From Gallionella straubiae (GTDB taxonomy: Bacteria; Pseudomonadota; Gammaproteobacteria; Burkholderiales; Gallionellaceae): DNA of 64,000 nucleotides. Position 1 is the first letter of the stretch. Every line of letters begins with the position of its first letter. Under the pieces are notes generated by a model. The model was not told where the DNA came from, ran no database searches, and saw only the letters and a list, made by a program, of their open reading frames with translations. Location: contig NZ_CP194331.1 of assembly GCF_051257895.1 (NCBI RefSeq), positions 1,798,001-1,862,000 of the forward strand, read 5' to 3'. Shown one piece after another: positions 14,804 to 23,515 of this stretch. Both the position numbers and the translations under genes were made by a program.

Positions 14804-16591
14804 GTCCACATCCGTACCCTTTTGCAATGCGACGTAATATGCCAGCAGCTGCAGCGGGATGGTGTGCAGAATAGGGCTCAAATACCCTGCGTGTTCCGGC
14901 ATTTGCATGATGTGGATGCCGTCCGCCGCATGGATATGCGTATCCGCATCGGCGAACACATACAACTCGCCGCCGCGCGCACGTACTTCCTGCAGGTTGG
15001 ACTTCAGCTTTTCCAGCAGCGCGTCGTTCGGCGCAACCGAGATCACCGGCATGTCCTTGTCCACCAGCGCCAGCGGGCCGTGCTTCAGCTCTCCGGCAGG
15101 ATAGGCCTCGGCGTGGATGTAGGAGATTTCCTTGAGCTTGAGCGCGCCTTCCAGTGCGATCGGGTAGTGCAGCCCGCGTCCGAGGAACAGCGCATGCTGC
15201 TTGCCGGAAAACTGCTCGGCGAGTTGGGCAATCTGCGGCTCCAGTTCCAGCACCTTCTGCACCGCGGCCGGCAGGTGGCGCAGTTCGTGCAGGTATTGCT
15301 GCTCCTGCTGCGCAGTCAGGCGGCCGCGCTGCTTGGCCAGCACCAGCGTGAGCAGGAACAGCGCGGCGAGTTGCGTGGTGAACGCCTTGGTCGAGGCTAC
15401 GCCGATCTCAGGGCCGGCGCGCGTCAGCAGGCGCAGTTTGGACAGGCGCACCAGCGCGCTTTCCGGCACGTTGCAGATCGCGAGCGTATGGTTATGCCCC
15501 TGCGCCTTCGCATGATTCAGCGCGGCCTGGGTGTCGGCGGTCTCGCCGGACTGGGAGATCACCACCACGAGGGTCTTCGGGTTCGGCACGCTGGTGCGGT
15601 AGCGGTATTCGCTCGCGATTTCCACGCTGCAGCGGATGCCGGCGATTTCCTCCAGCCAGTAGCGCGCCACCATGCCGGCATGGTGGCTGGTGCCGCAGGC
15701 CAGGATCAGGATGCTGTCGATATCGGCGAAGGCCTCCGCCGCTTCCGCGCCGAAGATGCCGGGAATCAGCGACTGGCTGTTGCACACCGATTCCAGCGTA
15801 TTCGCCAGCGCCTGCGGCTGTTCGTGGATTTCCTTCTGCATGTAATGGCGGTACTGGCCGAGCTCGACGCTCTCGTTGCTCAGTTCGCTGGTCTGCACGG
15901 CGCGCTCGACGCATCGGCCCTGCGCATCGAAAATCCGGTAGCCGCGCTGCTCCAGTTCGACCACGTCGCCTTCTTCGAGATACACCACCCGGCGCGTCAC
16001 CGGCAGCAGCGCGGAGACATCCGAGGCGATGAAGTGCTCGCCCTCACCCACCCCGAGCAGCAGCGGGCTGCCGCGCCGCGCGCAGATGAGCTGGCCGGGG
16101 TTATCCACCGCGATCACGCCGATGGCGTAAGCGCCCACCAACTCGGCGAGCGAAGCCTGCGTTGCCGCCAGCAGTGAATTGCCGCGTGCGTAATGGCTGT
16201 GGATGAGGTGCGCGATGACCTCGGTATCGGTATCGGAGGTGAATTCGTAACCCGCCGCGGTCAGGCTGGCGCGCAACTCTTCATAGTTCTCGATGATGCC
16301 GTTGTGCACCACGGCGATATGATTCCGGCTGAGGTGCGGATGGGCATTGCGCTCGCTCGGCACGCCGTGCGTCGCCCAGCGCGTATGCGCGATGCCGGTC
16401 AGCCCCTGGGTCGCCGTACTCTTCGCGCTCAGCTCGGCAACCCGCCCGGTGCTGCGCACCCGCTCGAGCTGCCCGTCATGCACCACCACCAGTCCGGCGG
16501 AGTCATACCCGCGATATTCCAGGCGTTGCAGCCCTTCCAGCAAAATCGGCACAACGTTGCGTTGCGCCACTGCACCTACGATTCCGCACAT
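14765..16591 (-). CDS. glmS: Glucosamine-6-phosphate synthase GlmS
   Basis: GlmS converts fructose-6-phosphate and glutamine to glucosamine-6-phosphate for peptidoglycan and LPS. The start at 16591 gives MCGIVGAV, leaving Cys as the N-terminal nucleophile after Met removal. The glutaminase domain spans about 1-240; two SIS sugar-isomerase domains follow (VVVISQSGETADTQ; HAEAYPAGELKHGPLALVD), and the end is the conserved KPRNLAKSVTVE. The 608-residue length is normal. The glmU stop lies one base upstream, so the two genes form an operon. Confidence 0.97.
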   Translation of the reverse strand: MCGIVGAVAQRNVVPILLEGLQRLEYRGYDSAGLVVVHDGQLERVRSTGRVAELSAKSTATQGLTGIAHTRWATHGVPSERNAHPHLSRNHIAVVHNGIIENYEELRASLTAAGYEFTSDTDTEVIAHLIHSHYARGNSLLAATQASLAELVGAYAIGVIAVDNPGQLICARRGSPLLLGVGEGEHFIASDVSALLPVTRRVVYLEEGDVVELEQRGYRIFDAQGRCVERAVQTSELSNESVELGQYRHYMQKEIHEQPQALANTLESVCNSQSLIPGIFGAEAAEAFADIDSILILACGTSHHAGMVARYWLEEIAGIRCSVEIASEYRYRTSVPNPKTLVVVISQSGETADTQAALNHAKAQGHNHTLAICNVPESALVRLSKLRLLTRAGPEIGVASTKAFTTQLAALFLLTLVLAKQRGRLTAQQEQQYLHELRHLPAAVQKVLELEPQIAQLAEQFSGKQHALFLGRGLHYPIALEGALKLKEISYIHAEAYPAGELKHGPLALVDKDMPVISVAPNDALLEKLKSNLQEVRARGGELYVFADADTHIHAADGIHIMQMPEHAGYLSPILHTIPLQLLAYYVALQKGTDVDKPRNLAKSVTVE

Positions 16592-16592
16592 G

Positions 16593-17957
16593 CTATTTTT
16601 TCTCTTTCGTTGGACGTTTCCATCCGTTGATGGTCGCTTGCTTGCTGCGCGACAGGGTGAGTTCACCCTGCGGCGCATCCTTGGTGATGGTGGAACCGGC
16701 GCCGATGGTCGCGCCCTTGCCTACTTTCACCGGCGCGACCAGTTGTGTGGCCGAGCCGATGAACACGTCGTCCTCGATAACGGTGCGATATTTGTTTGCG
16801 CCGTCGTAATTGCAGGTGATGGTGCCCGCGCCGACGTTCACGCGGCTGCCCACCGTGCTGTCGCCGATGTAGCTGAGATGGTTCGCCTTGCTGCCCTGCG
16901 CGATCTCGCTGTTCTTGACCTCGACGAAATTGCCGATATGCACCTCATCGTGCAGCCTCGTGCCGGGGCGCAGGCGCGCGTACGGGCCGATAACGCAGTT
17001 GGCGCCCACCTCGCTGCTGTCGATCAGGCTGTAGGGAGCAATGCTGGTGCCATCGGCGATACTGGCATTCCGGATAACGCTGTAAGCCCCCACGTGCACA
17101 TTGCTGCCCAGGGTCACGTCGCCTTCGAAAATGCAGCCGACATCGATCCCGACATCGTGCCCGCAGAACAACCTGCCGCGCACGTCGATGCGCGCCGGAT
17201 CGGCGAGCGTCACGCCGTGCGCCAGCAGGCGGTCCGCCTCGACCTGCTGCCAGGTGCGCTCCAGTGCGGCCAGTTGCGCCTTGCTGTTGATGCCGTGGAT
17301 TTCCCATGCGTGGGCGGGCTGCACGGTATGCACCGCAACGCCCTGCCCCACCGCCATCGCGACGACGTCGGTCAGGTAATACTCGCCCTGCGCATTGTCG
17401 CTCTTCAAGTTGGCCAGCCACTCGCGCAGCTTGCCGGTCGGCGCAAGCAGGATGCCGGTGTTCACCTCCCTGATTTCGCGCTGCTCGGGCGTCGCGTCCT
17501 TTTCCTCGACGATGCAAAGCACATCGCCCTGCGCGTCGCGCACGATGCGCCCGTAGCCTGCCGGATTGTCCAGTTCGACCGTCAGCAGCACCAAGCCCTC
17601 GCCCGCCTGCCGCATCCGGTGCAGCGTGCTGGGCTGGATCAGCGGCACGTCCCCGTACACCACCAGCGTCCGGCTGTCATCGGCGAGATGTGGCATCGTC
17701 TGCTGTACGGCATGGCCAGTACCGAGCTGCGGCTCCTGGATGACGAATTTCGCATCGTACTGCCGCATCGCCTGCGGCACGGCATCCCCGCCATGCCCGT
17801 ACACCACGCAGACCTGTTTTGGCTCGAGCGCCATGGCGCAATCCAGCACATGCTGGAGCAGCGGCCTGCCTGCCAGTGCGTGCAATACCTTGGGTTTTTC
17901 GGAATACATGCGCGTGCCTTTACCGGCAGCGAGGACCACGATGTTCAATGCGCTCAT
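16593..17957 (-). CDS. glmU: Bifunctional GlmU uridyltransferase/acetyltransferase
   Basis: GlmU acetylates glucosamine-1-phosphate and couples it to UTP, making UDP-GlcNAc. The ATG at 17957 gives SALNIVVLAAGKGTRM, the nucleotidyltransferase motif, and a normal length of 454 residues; a longer open frame reaching 18509 runs through the petA region and is not used. The N-terminal pyrophosphorylase domain is followed by a left-handed beta-helix of hexapeptide repeats (for example IGDSTVGSRVNVGAGTITCN). It is followed directly by glmS. Confidence 0.97.
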   Translation of the reverse strand: MSALNIVVLAAGKGTRMYSEKPKVLHALAGRPLLQHVLDCAMALEPKQVCVVYGHGGDAVPQAMRQYDAKFVIQEPQLGTGHAVQQTMPHLADDSRTLVVYGDVPLIQPSTLHRMRQAGEGLVLLTVELDNPAGYGRIVRDAQGDVLCIVEEKDATPEQREIREVNTGILLAPTGKLREWLANLKSDNAQGEYYLTDVVAMAVGQGVAVHTVQPAHAWEIHGINSKAQLAALERTWQQVEADRLLAHGVTLADPARIDVRGRLFCGHDVGIDVGCIFEGDVTLGSNVHVGAYSVIRNASIADGTSIAPYSLIDSSEVGANCVIGPYARLRPGTRLHDEVHIGNFVEVKNSEIAQGSKANHLSYIGDSTVGSRVNVGAGTITCNYDGANKYRTVIEDDVFIGSATQLVAPVKVGKGATIGAGSTITKDAPQGELTLSRSKQATINGWKRPTKEKK

Positions 17958-18014
17958 GTTCGGCCTTCTGGATATGCCGCAGTATAAACAAAAAGAAAGG
18001 TCGCAGCCATTGGC

Positions 18015-18109
18015 AGCCTTGGCATGTCGCCAAGGAATACTGGGTATACCGTATCTTGCATCAGGCAATTTTGCTATATAGTAATCACTGTCGGCATGAG
18101 TTTCATGCC
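18015..18109 (+). promoter_or_regulatory. Candidate petABC promoter and palindromic operator
   Basis: The 291-base gap between glmU and petA (17958-18248) contains no gene. It holds TTGCAT (18056-18061) and TATAGT (18077-18082), a promoter-like pair with a short 15-base spacer, followed by the perfect inverted repeat GGCATGA-GTT-TCATGCC (18093-18109) near the expected start site. A second palindrome, CCTTGGC-ATGTC-GCCAAGG, lies at 18017-18035. The binding factor is unknown. Confidence 0.35.
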
Positions 18110-18248
18110 AACTGCCATGCATTTGTTTGTCCCGGCAAACTGCGCCCGACCCGCTTCGAAGCTTAAAGCAATACGGGCAGTCATTACAGTTCCAGCCGGA
18201 ATCGTCATCCGGGTAATAGCGCAATACTATTAAAAGGGACGAGCGGCC

Positions 18249-18842
18249 ATGACTGACAATGTAGATCGCAGCAAGCGCAAGTTGTTGATCGCCGCCACGA
18301 CCGCGGCAGGCGGAATTGCCGCAGCGGGAGCCGGCGCCCCATTCGTGCTGAGCCTGATGCCGAGTGAGCGCGCCAAGGCGGCCGGCGCCCCGGTTGAAGT
18401 GGACGTGAGCGGCATCGAGCCCGGCATGATGATCAGCGTCGAGTGGCAGGGCAAACCGGTGTGGATTGTGCGCCGCACCCCTGAAATGCTCGATCTGCTG
18501 GCCAGGCATGACGACAAACTGGTCGACCCGGATTCAACCGTCCCGCAGCAACCCGCATACTGCAAAAACCCCTACCGCTCCATCAAGCCCGAGTACCTTG
18601 TGGTGCTCGGTATCTGCACCCATCTGGGCTGCTCACCGACCTATCGCCCCGAGATTGCCCCGGTCGATCTGGGCAGGGACTGGGCGGGCGGCTGGTTCTG
18701 CCCCTGCCACGGCTCGCGCTTCGACCTGGCGGCACGCGTTTTCAAGGGCGTGCCCGCACCGACCAATTTGATCGTTCCGCCGCATAAATACCTCAGCGAC
18801 GGGCGACTCCTCATCGGCGACGACAGCAAGGAGGCTGCATGA
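18249..18842 (+). CDS. petA: Rieske iron-sulfur subunit of cytochrome bc1
   Basis: The Rieske subunit carries electrons from ubiquinol to cytochrome c1. The 197-residue protein has an N-terminal anchor with RSKRKLL (twin-arginine-like) and an Ala/Gly-rich membrane helix (about 12-37). The cluster ligands lie in CTHLGC (123-128) and CPCHGS (151-156). The stop overlaps the petB ATG as ATGA, indicating coupled translation in petABC. Confidence 0.96.
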   Translation: MTDNVDRSKRKLLIAATTAAGGIAAAGAGAPFVLSLMPSERAKAAGAPVEVDVSGIEPGMMISVEWQGKPVWIVRRTPEMLDLLARHDDKLVDPDSTVPQQPAYCKNPYRSIKPEYLVVLGICTHLGCSPTYRPEIAPVDLGRDWAGGWFCPCHGSRFDLAARVFKGVPAPTNLIVPPHKYLSDGRLLIGDDSKEAA

Positions 18843-20077
18843 CAGGCCTCCTGAAGAAACTGATCGGCTGGATCGACGACCGCTTTCCGCTCCTCTCGAC
18901 CTACCGAGTGCATGTCTCGGAATACTATGCGCCGAAGAACTTCAATTTCTGGTATCTCTTCGGCTCGCTGGCGCTGCTGGTACTGGTGATCCAGATCGTG
19001 AGCGGTATCTTCCTAACCATGAGCTACAAGCCGGATGCGCTGTCTGCCTTTGCTTCCATCGAATACATCATGCGCGATGTGCAATGGGGCTGGCTGCTGC
19101 GCTACATCCATTCCACGGGCGCCTCGATGTTCTTCGTGGTGATTTACCTGCATATGTTCCGCGGCCTCATGTACGGCTCGTACCGCAAGCCGCGCGAATT
19201 GCTGTGGATCATCGGCGTAATCATTTACCTCCTGCTGATGGCCGAGGCGTTCATGGGCTATCTGCTGCCTTGGGGGCAGATGTCGTTCTGGGGCGCACAG
19301 GTTATCGTGAACCTCTTTTCCACCGTGCCCTTCGTCGGCCCGGACCTCGCGCTGCTGATTCGCGGCGATTACGTGGTTTCGGATGCCACGCTGAACCGCT
19401 TTTTCGCGCTGCACGTCATCGCGATCCCGCTGGTATTGCTGGGGATCGTGGTTGCACATCTCGTGGCGCTGCATGAAGTCGGCTCGAACAACCCGGACGG
19501 CATCGAAATCAAGAAACACAAAAATGCCAAAGGCAACCCGCTGGACAGCGTTGCCTTTCACCCTTATTACACGGTAAAAGACGGGGTCGGGGCGGTCGGC
19601 TTCCTGATCATCTTCTGCGCCATCATCTTCTTTGTTCCGGAAATGGGCGGCTACTTTCTGGAGACCAACAATTTCATCCCGGCCAATCCGATGAAGACGC
19701 CCGAGCACATCGCGCCGGTATGGTACTTCACCCCGTATTACGCCATCCTGCGCGCCATGCCGCCCCTGTTCGGTTCTCAATTTCCGGGCGTCATGGCGAT
19801 GGGGGTGGCAACGGTGGTCTTCTTCTTCCTGCCCTGGCTGGATCGGGGCAAAGTCCGGTCGATCCGCTACCGCGGCCCGATTTTCAAGGCTTTCCTGGCA
19901 GCGTTCGTGGTCAGCTTCATCGGCCTCGGCTGGCTGGGGCTGATGCAGGCCACGCCACTGTATACCTGGATTTCCCGCGGGTTTGCCGCGGTGTACTTTG
20001 CCTTCTTCCTGCTGATGCCCTGGTACACCAGGATCGACAAGACCAGACCCGAGCCGGATCGCGTGACGTTTCCATAA
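18839..20077 (+). CDS. petB: Cytochrome b subunit of cytochrome bc1
   Basis: This 412-residue, polytopic inner-membrane protein carries both b hemes. Axial ligands are H91 and H105 in one helix and H192 and H207 in another; the second pair has 14 residues between, one more than in alphaproteobacterial cytochrome b. The Qo-site motif reads PVWY (293-296) rather than PEWY, so the Glu implicated in quinol binding elsewhere is absent. Both features fit a beta/gamma-proteobacterial bc1 complex. petC follows 22 bases later. Confidence 0.96.
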   Translation: MTGLLKKLIGWIDDRFPLLSTYRVHVSEYYAPKNFNFWYLFGSLALLVLVIQIVSGIFLTMSYKPDALSAFASIEYIMRDVQWGWLLRYIHSTGASMFFVVIYLHMFRGLMYGSYRKPRELLWIIGVIIYLLLMAEAFMGYLLPWGQMSFWGAQVIVNLFSTVPFVGPDLALLIRGDYVVSDATLNRFFALHVIAIPLVLLGIVVAHLVALHEVGSNNPDGIEIKKHKNAKGNPLDSVAFHPYYTVKDGVGAVGFLIIFCAIIFFVPEMGGYFLETNNFIPANPMKTPEHIAPVWYFTPYYAILRAMPPLFGSQFPGVMAMGVATVVFFFLPWLDRGKVRSIRYRGPIFKAFLAAFVVSFIGLGWLGLMQATPLYTWISRGFAAVYFAFFLLMPWYTRIDKTRPEPDRVTFP

Positions 20078-20099
20078 AACGACAACGGAGACCCTCAAC

Positions 20100-20816
20100 A
20101 TGAAGGCCATCGGAAGATTATGGGTGCTGTGGTTGTTCTCGTTGCCGGCCATGGCCGGTGCAGCCGACATTCGCCTGGACAAGGCGCCGGTCGACCTGAA
20201 AGACCGGGTTTCGCTGCAACGCGGCGCAAAACTGTTCACCCTGTACTGCCTGAGCTGCCACAGCGCCTCCTACATGCGCTACAACCGGCTGAAAGATATC
20301 GGCATGAGTGAAGAGCAGATCAAGAAGGAGCTGCCCGAGGGCGCCAAGCTCGGCTCGACCATGCAGGCCTCCATGGACAAGGAAGCCGCCAGGCAAGTGT
20401 ATGGCGTCACTCCTCCCGATCTCAGCGTAATTTCCCGCTCGCGGGGGCCGGACTGGATCTACACCTACTTGCGCAGCTTCTACGTGGATAGCAGCCGCCC
20501 AAGCGGCTGGAACAACCTGATCTTTCCGAATGTGGGGATGCCGAACATGCTGGCCGAACTGCAGGGCGAGCAGAGGCTGGTCGTCGAGAACCGCGAGGGG
20601 GGTGAAATCAGGAGGCTGGTGCTGGACAAACCCGGCTCGATGAAGCCTGCCGAATACGACGTGGCCATCGCCGATTTGACCAGTTACCTGGTATTCATGG
20701 GTGAACCCGTCAAGCTGGTGCGCTATAATCTCGGTTTTATCGTGCTGGGTTTCCTGTTCATCCTCTTCGCGCTGATTTACGCCTTGAAGAGAGAAATCTG
20801 GAAAGATATCCACTAA
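20100..20816 (+). CDS. petC: Cytochrome c1 subunit of cytochrome bc1
   Basis: Cytochrome c1 accepts electrons from the Rieske protein and passes them to a soluble cytochrome. The 238-residue product has a signal peptide (about 1-21), the heme-attachment motif CLSCH (50-54), a Met-containing region (NVGMPNM) for the sixth ligand, and a C-terminal membrane anchor (about 208-230). RBS GGAGA lies shortly before the ATG. It is followed by sspAB, a common betaproteobacterial order. Confidence 0.95.
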   Translation: MKAIGRLWVLWLFSLPAMAGAADIRLDKAPVDLKDRVSLQRGAKLFTLYCLSCHSASYMRYNRLKDIGMSEEQIKKELPEGAKLGSTMQASMDKEAARQVYGVTPPDLSVISRSRGPDWIYTYLRSFYVDSSRPSGWNNLIFPNVGMPNMLAELQGEQRLVVENREGGEIRRLVLDKPGSMKPAEYDVAIADLTSYLVFMGEPVKLVRYNLGFIVLGFLFILFALIYALKREIWKDIH

Positions 20817-20943
20817 GTGCTTGAATTTCAGGGGCTGCTTGTGGTAGTTTCCCGGCTGTTTCGTTAAGTGCCATTATGGCGGGGCCGCTGGTCTCGCCTT
20901 TTGGCTTTTGTTTAACGGTTTTTTTCGATGGCAGGCTGTTTCT

Positions 20944-21540
20944 ATGATGCGACTCTATTCGGGCACGACGTGCCCATATTCCCACCGTTGCCGGATCGTG
21001 CTGTACGAGAAGGGCATGGACTTTGAAGTGATCGACGTGGATCTGATGAACCGCGCCGAGGATATCGCGGCGATCAATCCGTATAATAAAGTGCCGGTTC
21101 TGGTCGAGCGCGACCTGATTCTGTATGAAGCCAACATCATCAACGAGTATATCGATGAACGCTTCCCGCACCCGCAACTGATGCCGCCGGATCCCGTCAT
21201 GCGCGGCCGCGCCCGCTTGTTCCTGCACCGTTTCGAGCAGGAACTGTACAGCCAGGTGGACATCATAGAACAAGGCGGAAAAAACGCCGACAAGGCGCGT
21301 GCCGCAATTCGCGACAACCTGACCCAGCTTGCGCAGATACTTACCAAGCAGAAATTCCTGCTGGGTGACGAATTCTCCATGCTGGATGTGGCGATCGCTC
21401 CGTTGCTGTGGCGGCTCGACCGTTACGGCATCCAGATGGGCAAGGAAGCCGCGCCGCTGATGAAGTATGCCGAGCGGCTGTTTTCGCGCCAGGGCTTCAT
21501 CGATGCGCTGACGCCCTCCGAAAGGGCGATGCGCAAGTGA
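20944..21540 (+). CDS. sspA: Stringent starvation protein A
   Basis: SspA is a glutathione-S-transferase-fold protein that binds RNA polymerase and affects stationary-phase and acid-stress genes. The product (198 residues from ATG 20944; another ATG follows at 20947) has the thioredoxin-like start MRLYSGTTCPYSHRCRIVL, the cis-Pro region NKVPVLVERD and LYEANIINEYIDERFPHP, which is characteristic of SspA. A longer frame from 20908 lacks a clear ribosome site. The stop overlaps the sspB GTG. Confidence 0.93.
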   Translation: MMRLYSGTTCPYSHRCRIVLYEKGMDFEVIDVDLMNRAEDIAAINPYNKVPVLVERDLILYEANIINEYIDERFPHPQLMPPDPVMRGRARLFLHRFEQELYSQVDIIEQGGKNADKARAAIRDNLTQLAQILTKQKFLLGDEFSMLDVAIAPLLWRLDRYGIQMGKEAAPLMKYAERLFSRQGFIDALTPSERAMRK

Positions 21541-21932
21541 GCGATTTGTCCACGCGCCCATACCTGATTCGTGCGATCTACGAATGGTGCGTGGATAGCG
21601 GCTTGACCCCCTATCTGGCGGTTCGCGTCGACGAGCGCACCGAGGTGCCGCAGGCTTTCGTCAAGGATGGCGAAATTGTGCTGAACCTCAGCGCGAGTGC
21701 GGTGCGCAACCTGGAAATGGGTAACGAGATAATTTCCTGCAACGGCCGTTTTGGCGGCGTGCCCTTCGATATCATGGTGCCTGTCGCAGCGGTCATCGGC
21801 ATATTCGCCAAGGAAAACGGCCAAGGCTTGGTTTTCCAGGGCAACGACCCTGGAACACCGCCGCCGGCCGCAGCCGATACCGAGGACACGCCCAAGCCAA
21901 AACCTAAACCACACTTGAAGATAGTCAAATAG
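21537..21932 (+). CDS. sspB: ClpXP adaptor SspB
   Basis: SspB brings ssrA-tagged proteins to ClpXP. The start is a GTG at 21537 overlapping the sspA stop (GTGA), giving 131 residues. The tag-binding domain (about 1-105; RPYLIRAIYEWCVDSGLTPY, LNLSASAVRNLEMGN) is joined by a flexible Pro/Asp-rich linker to the C-terminal ClpX-binding tail KPHLKIVK, comparable to the LRVVK tail in E. coli. Confidence 0.94.
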   Translation: MSDLSTRPYLIRAIYEWCVDSGLTPYLAVRVDERTEVPQAFVKDGEIVLNLSASAVRNLEMGNEIISCNGRFGGVPFDIMVPVAAVIGIFAKENGQGLVFQGNDPGTPPPAAADTEDTPKPKPKPHLKIVK

Positions 21933-21956
21933 ACTCTGCTTGGTGCAGGGTCGAAT

Positions 21957-21986
21957 AAAAAAGCCACAGCAAGCTGCGGCTTTTTT
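21957..21986. terminator. Bidirectional terminator between sspB and rpoH
   Basis: A-run, stem GCC.CAGC-AA-GCTG.GGC (one mismatch) and T-run: AAAAAA on one side and TTTTTT on the other let it end both sspB and the convergent rpoH transcripts. Confidence 0.9.
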
Positions 21987-22003
21987 ATTTTTCGGATCAA
22001 CCG

Positions 22004-22858
22004 TTAAACCGCGGCCAATGCCGCGTGCATTTTGCTCAGCGCCTTCTGCTCGATCTGGCGGATACGTTCGGCGGAAACATTGAACTCAGCCGCCAATTCG
22101 TGCAGGGTTGCAGCATCCCCTTCGCGCAACCAGCGCGCCTCGACGATACGGCGGCTGCGCTCATCCAGGGTGGACAGGGCATTCGCCAGACCGGACGTTT
22201 GCAGGCGCTCACGCTCAGCCGTTTCCAGAATATGTGACGGCTCGTGTTCCTCGCCATCGGCCAGATAGTGGATCGGCGCATAGCTTTCCTCGTCATCCCC
22301 ACCAGCCGGTTCCAAGGCGACTTCATGGCCGGCGAAACGCGACTCCATCTCCGTCACATCGCGTTCGCTGACGTTGAGCTGCTGCGCAATTTCGCTGATT
22401 TGCTGCGGCTTGAGCGGCGCGAGACCCTGCTTCATGCTACGCAGATTGAAGAACAGCTTGCGCTGCGCCTTGGTGGTGGCAATTTTCACCAACCGCCAGT
22501 TACGTACGATGAACTCCTGGATTTCGGCACGTATCCAGTGCAGCGCAAACGACACCAGGCGCACCCTGCGCTCCGGGTCGTAGCGTTTCACCGCCTTCAT
22601 CAGGCCAATATTGCCTTCCTGAATCAGGTCGGCCTGCGGCAACCCGTAGCCGGCATAGCCGCGCGCCACGCTGACCACCACGCGCAAGTGCGAAAGTACC
22701 AGATTGCGCGCGGCATCCAGATCATTCCCGTTCCTGAAGCGCGTCGCCAAGGCATACTCCTCCTCCTCGGACAACAGCGGAAAGCGGTTCACGGCTTGTA
22801 TATAGCCTTCCAGACTGCCAACGGCGGACGGTACAGGCAAACTCATAATGGTATTCAT
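22004..22858 (-). CDS. rpoH: Heat-shock sigma factor RpoH (sigma-32)
   Basis: RpoH directs RNA polymerase to heat-shock promoters. The 284-residue product has region 2 (LVLSHLRVVVSVARGYAGYG, DLIQEGNIGLMKAVKRYDP), the RpoH box QRKLFFNLR specific to sigma-32, and region 4 with its helix-turn-helix (FNVSAERIRQIEQKALSKM). AAGGAGG lies six bases before the ATG at 22858. Its promoter overlaps a CIRCE operator, so transcription is probably repressed by HrcA. Confidence 0.96.
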   Translation of the reverse strand: MNTIMSLPVPSAVGSLEGYIQAVNRFPLLSEEEEYALATRFRNGNDLDAARNLVLSHLRVVVSVARGYAGYGLPQADLIQEGNIGLMKAVKRYDPERRVRLVSFALHWIRAEIQEFIVRNWRLVKIATTKAQRKLFFNLRSMKQGLAPLKPQQISEIAQQLNVSERDVTEMESRFAGHEVALEPAGGDDEESYAPIHYLADGEEHEPSHILETAERERLQTSGLANALSTLDERSRRIVEARWLREGDAATLHELAAEFNVSAERIRQIEQKALSKMHAALAAV

Positions 22859-22877
22859 GATGTTCCTCCTTCTTCAA

Positions 22878-22907
22878 ATACTAGCACTCATAGGCCGAGA
22901 GTGCCAA
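22878..22907 (-). promoter_or_regulatory. CIRCE operator overlapping the rpoH promoter
   Basis: On the minus strand the sequence reads TTGGCACTC, nine bases, GAGTGCTAG (22881-22907), matching the HrcA operator TTAGCACTC-N9-GAGTGCTAA with two mismatches. The same bases contain -35 TTGGCA (22902-22907) and -10 TAGTAT (22878-22883), 18 bases apart. HrcA binding would therefore block RNA polymerase directly. Confidence 0.88.
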
Positions 22908-22964
22908 GAGGAAAAGCTCCGGGATTTAAAGAGCCTCCCTCGGCAGGCCTGAGGCCCGGAGGAA

Positions 22965-23510
22965 TCAGGCAAACAACTCCGCTTCGGCGAGCGGTTTACC
23001 TTGCGCATCCTTGGCGGAAACAGAAGGAGCAGCCTGAAATCGCCAATCGATCGCCAGCGCGGGATCGTCCCAGCGGATGCAGCGTTCGTGTTCCGGGCAC
23101 CAGTAGTCCGTGGTCTTGTACAGAAATTCAGCCGTGTCCGAAAGCGCAACGAAGCCATGGGCAAAACCCTCCGGTATCCAGAGCATGCGCTTGTTGTCGG
23201 CGGACAGTTCCACCGCGACATGCCGCCCGAAAGTCGGCGAACCGCGGCGTATGTCCACCGCAACATCGAGCACCGTACCTTGCACCACGCGCACCAGTTT
23301 GCCTTGCGGGCGCTGTATCTGGTAGTGCAGGCCGCGCAGCACGTTTCTGGCCGAGCGCGAATGGTTGTCCTGCACAAAATCCGCATCGTGGCCCGTCAAT
23401 TCGGCAAATTTGCGCCGATTGAAGCTTTCGTAGAAGAAGCCGCGTTCATCGCCAAATACCTGAGGTTCCATGATCAGCAGATCGGGAATGGTGGTCTGGA
23501 TCGCTTTCAT
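22965..23510 (-). CDS. rfbC: dTDP-4-dehydrorhamnose 3,5-epimerase
   Basis: RfbC (RmlC) epimerises dTDP-4-keto-6-deoxyglucose in dTDP-L-rhamnose synthesis. The 181-residue protein shows the family motifs DERGFFYESFN, QDNHSRSARNVLRGLHYQ with the catalytic His, VDIRRGSPTFG and IPEGFAHGF. It is last in rfbBDAC, five bases after rfbA. rpoH lies next to it but has its own CIRCE-controlled promoter. Confidence 0.96.
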   Translation of the reverse strand: MKAIQTTIPDLLIMEPQVFGDERGFFYESFNRRKFAELTGHDADFVQDNHSRSARNVLRGLHYQIQRPQGKLVRVVQGTVLDVAVDIRRGSPTFGRHVAVELSADNKRMLWIPEGFAHGFVALSDTAEFLYKTTDYWCPEHERCIRWDDPALAIDWRFQAAPSVSAKDAQGKPLAEAELFA

Positions 23511-23515
23511 CCAGT

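Noticed and set aside
14822..16177. 451-residue antisense frame across glmS
   Set aside because: It is a shadow of glmS, with no motif and no ribosome site.
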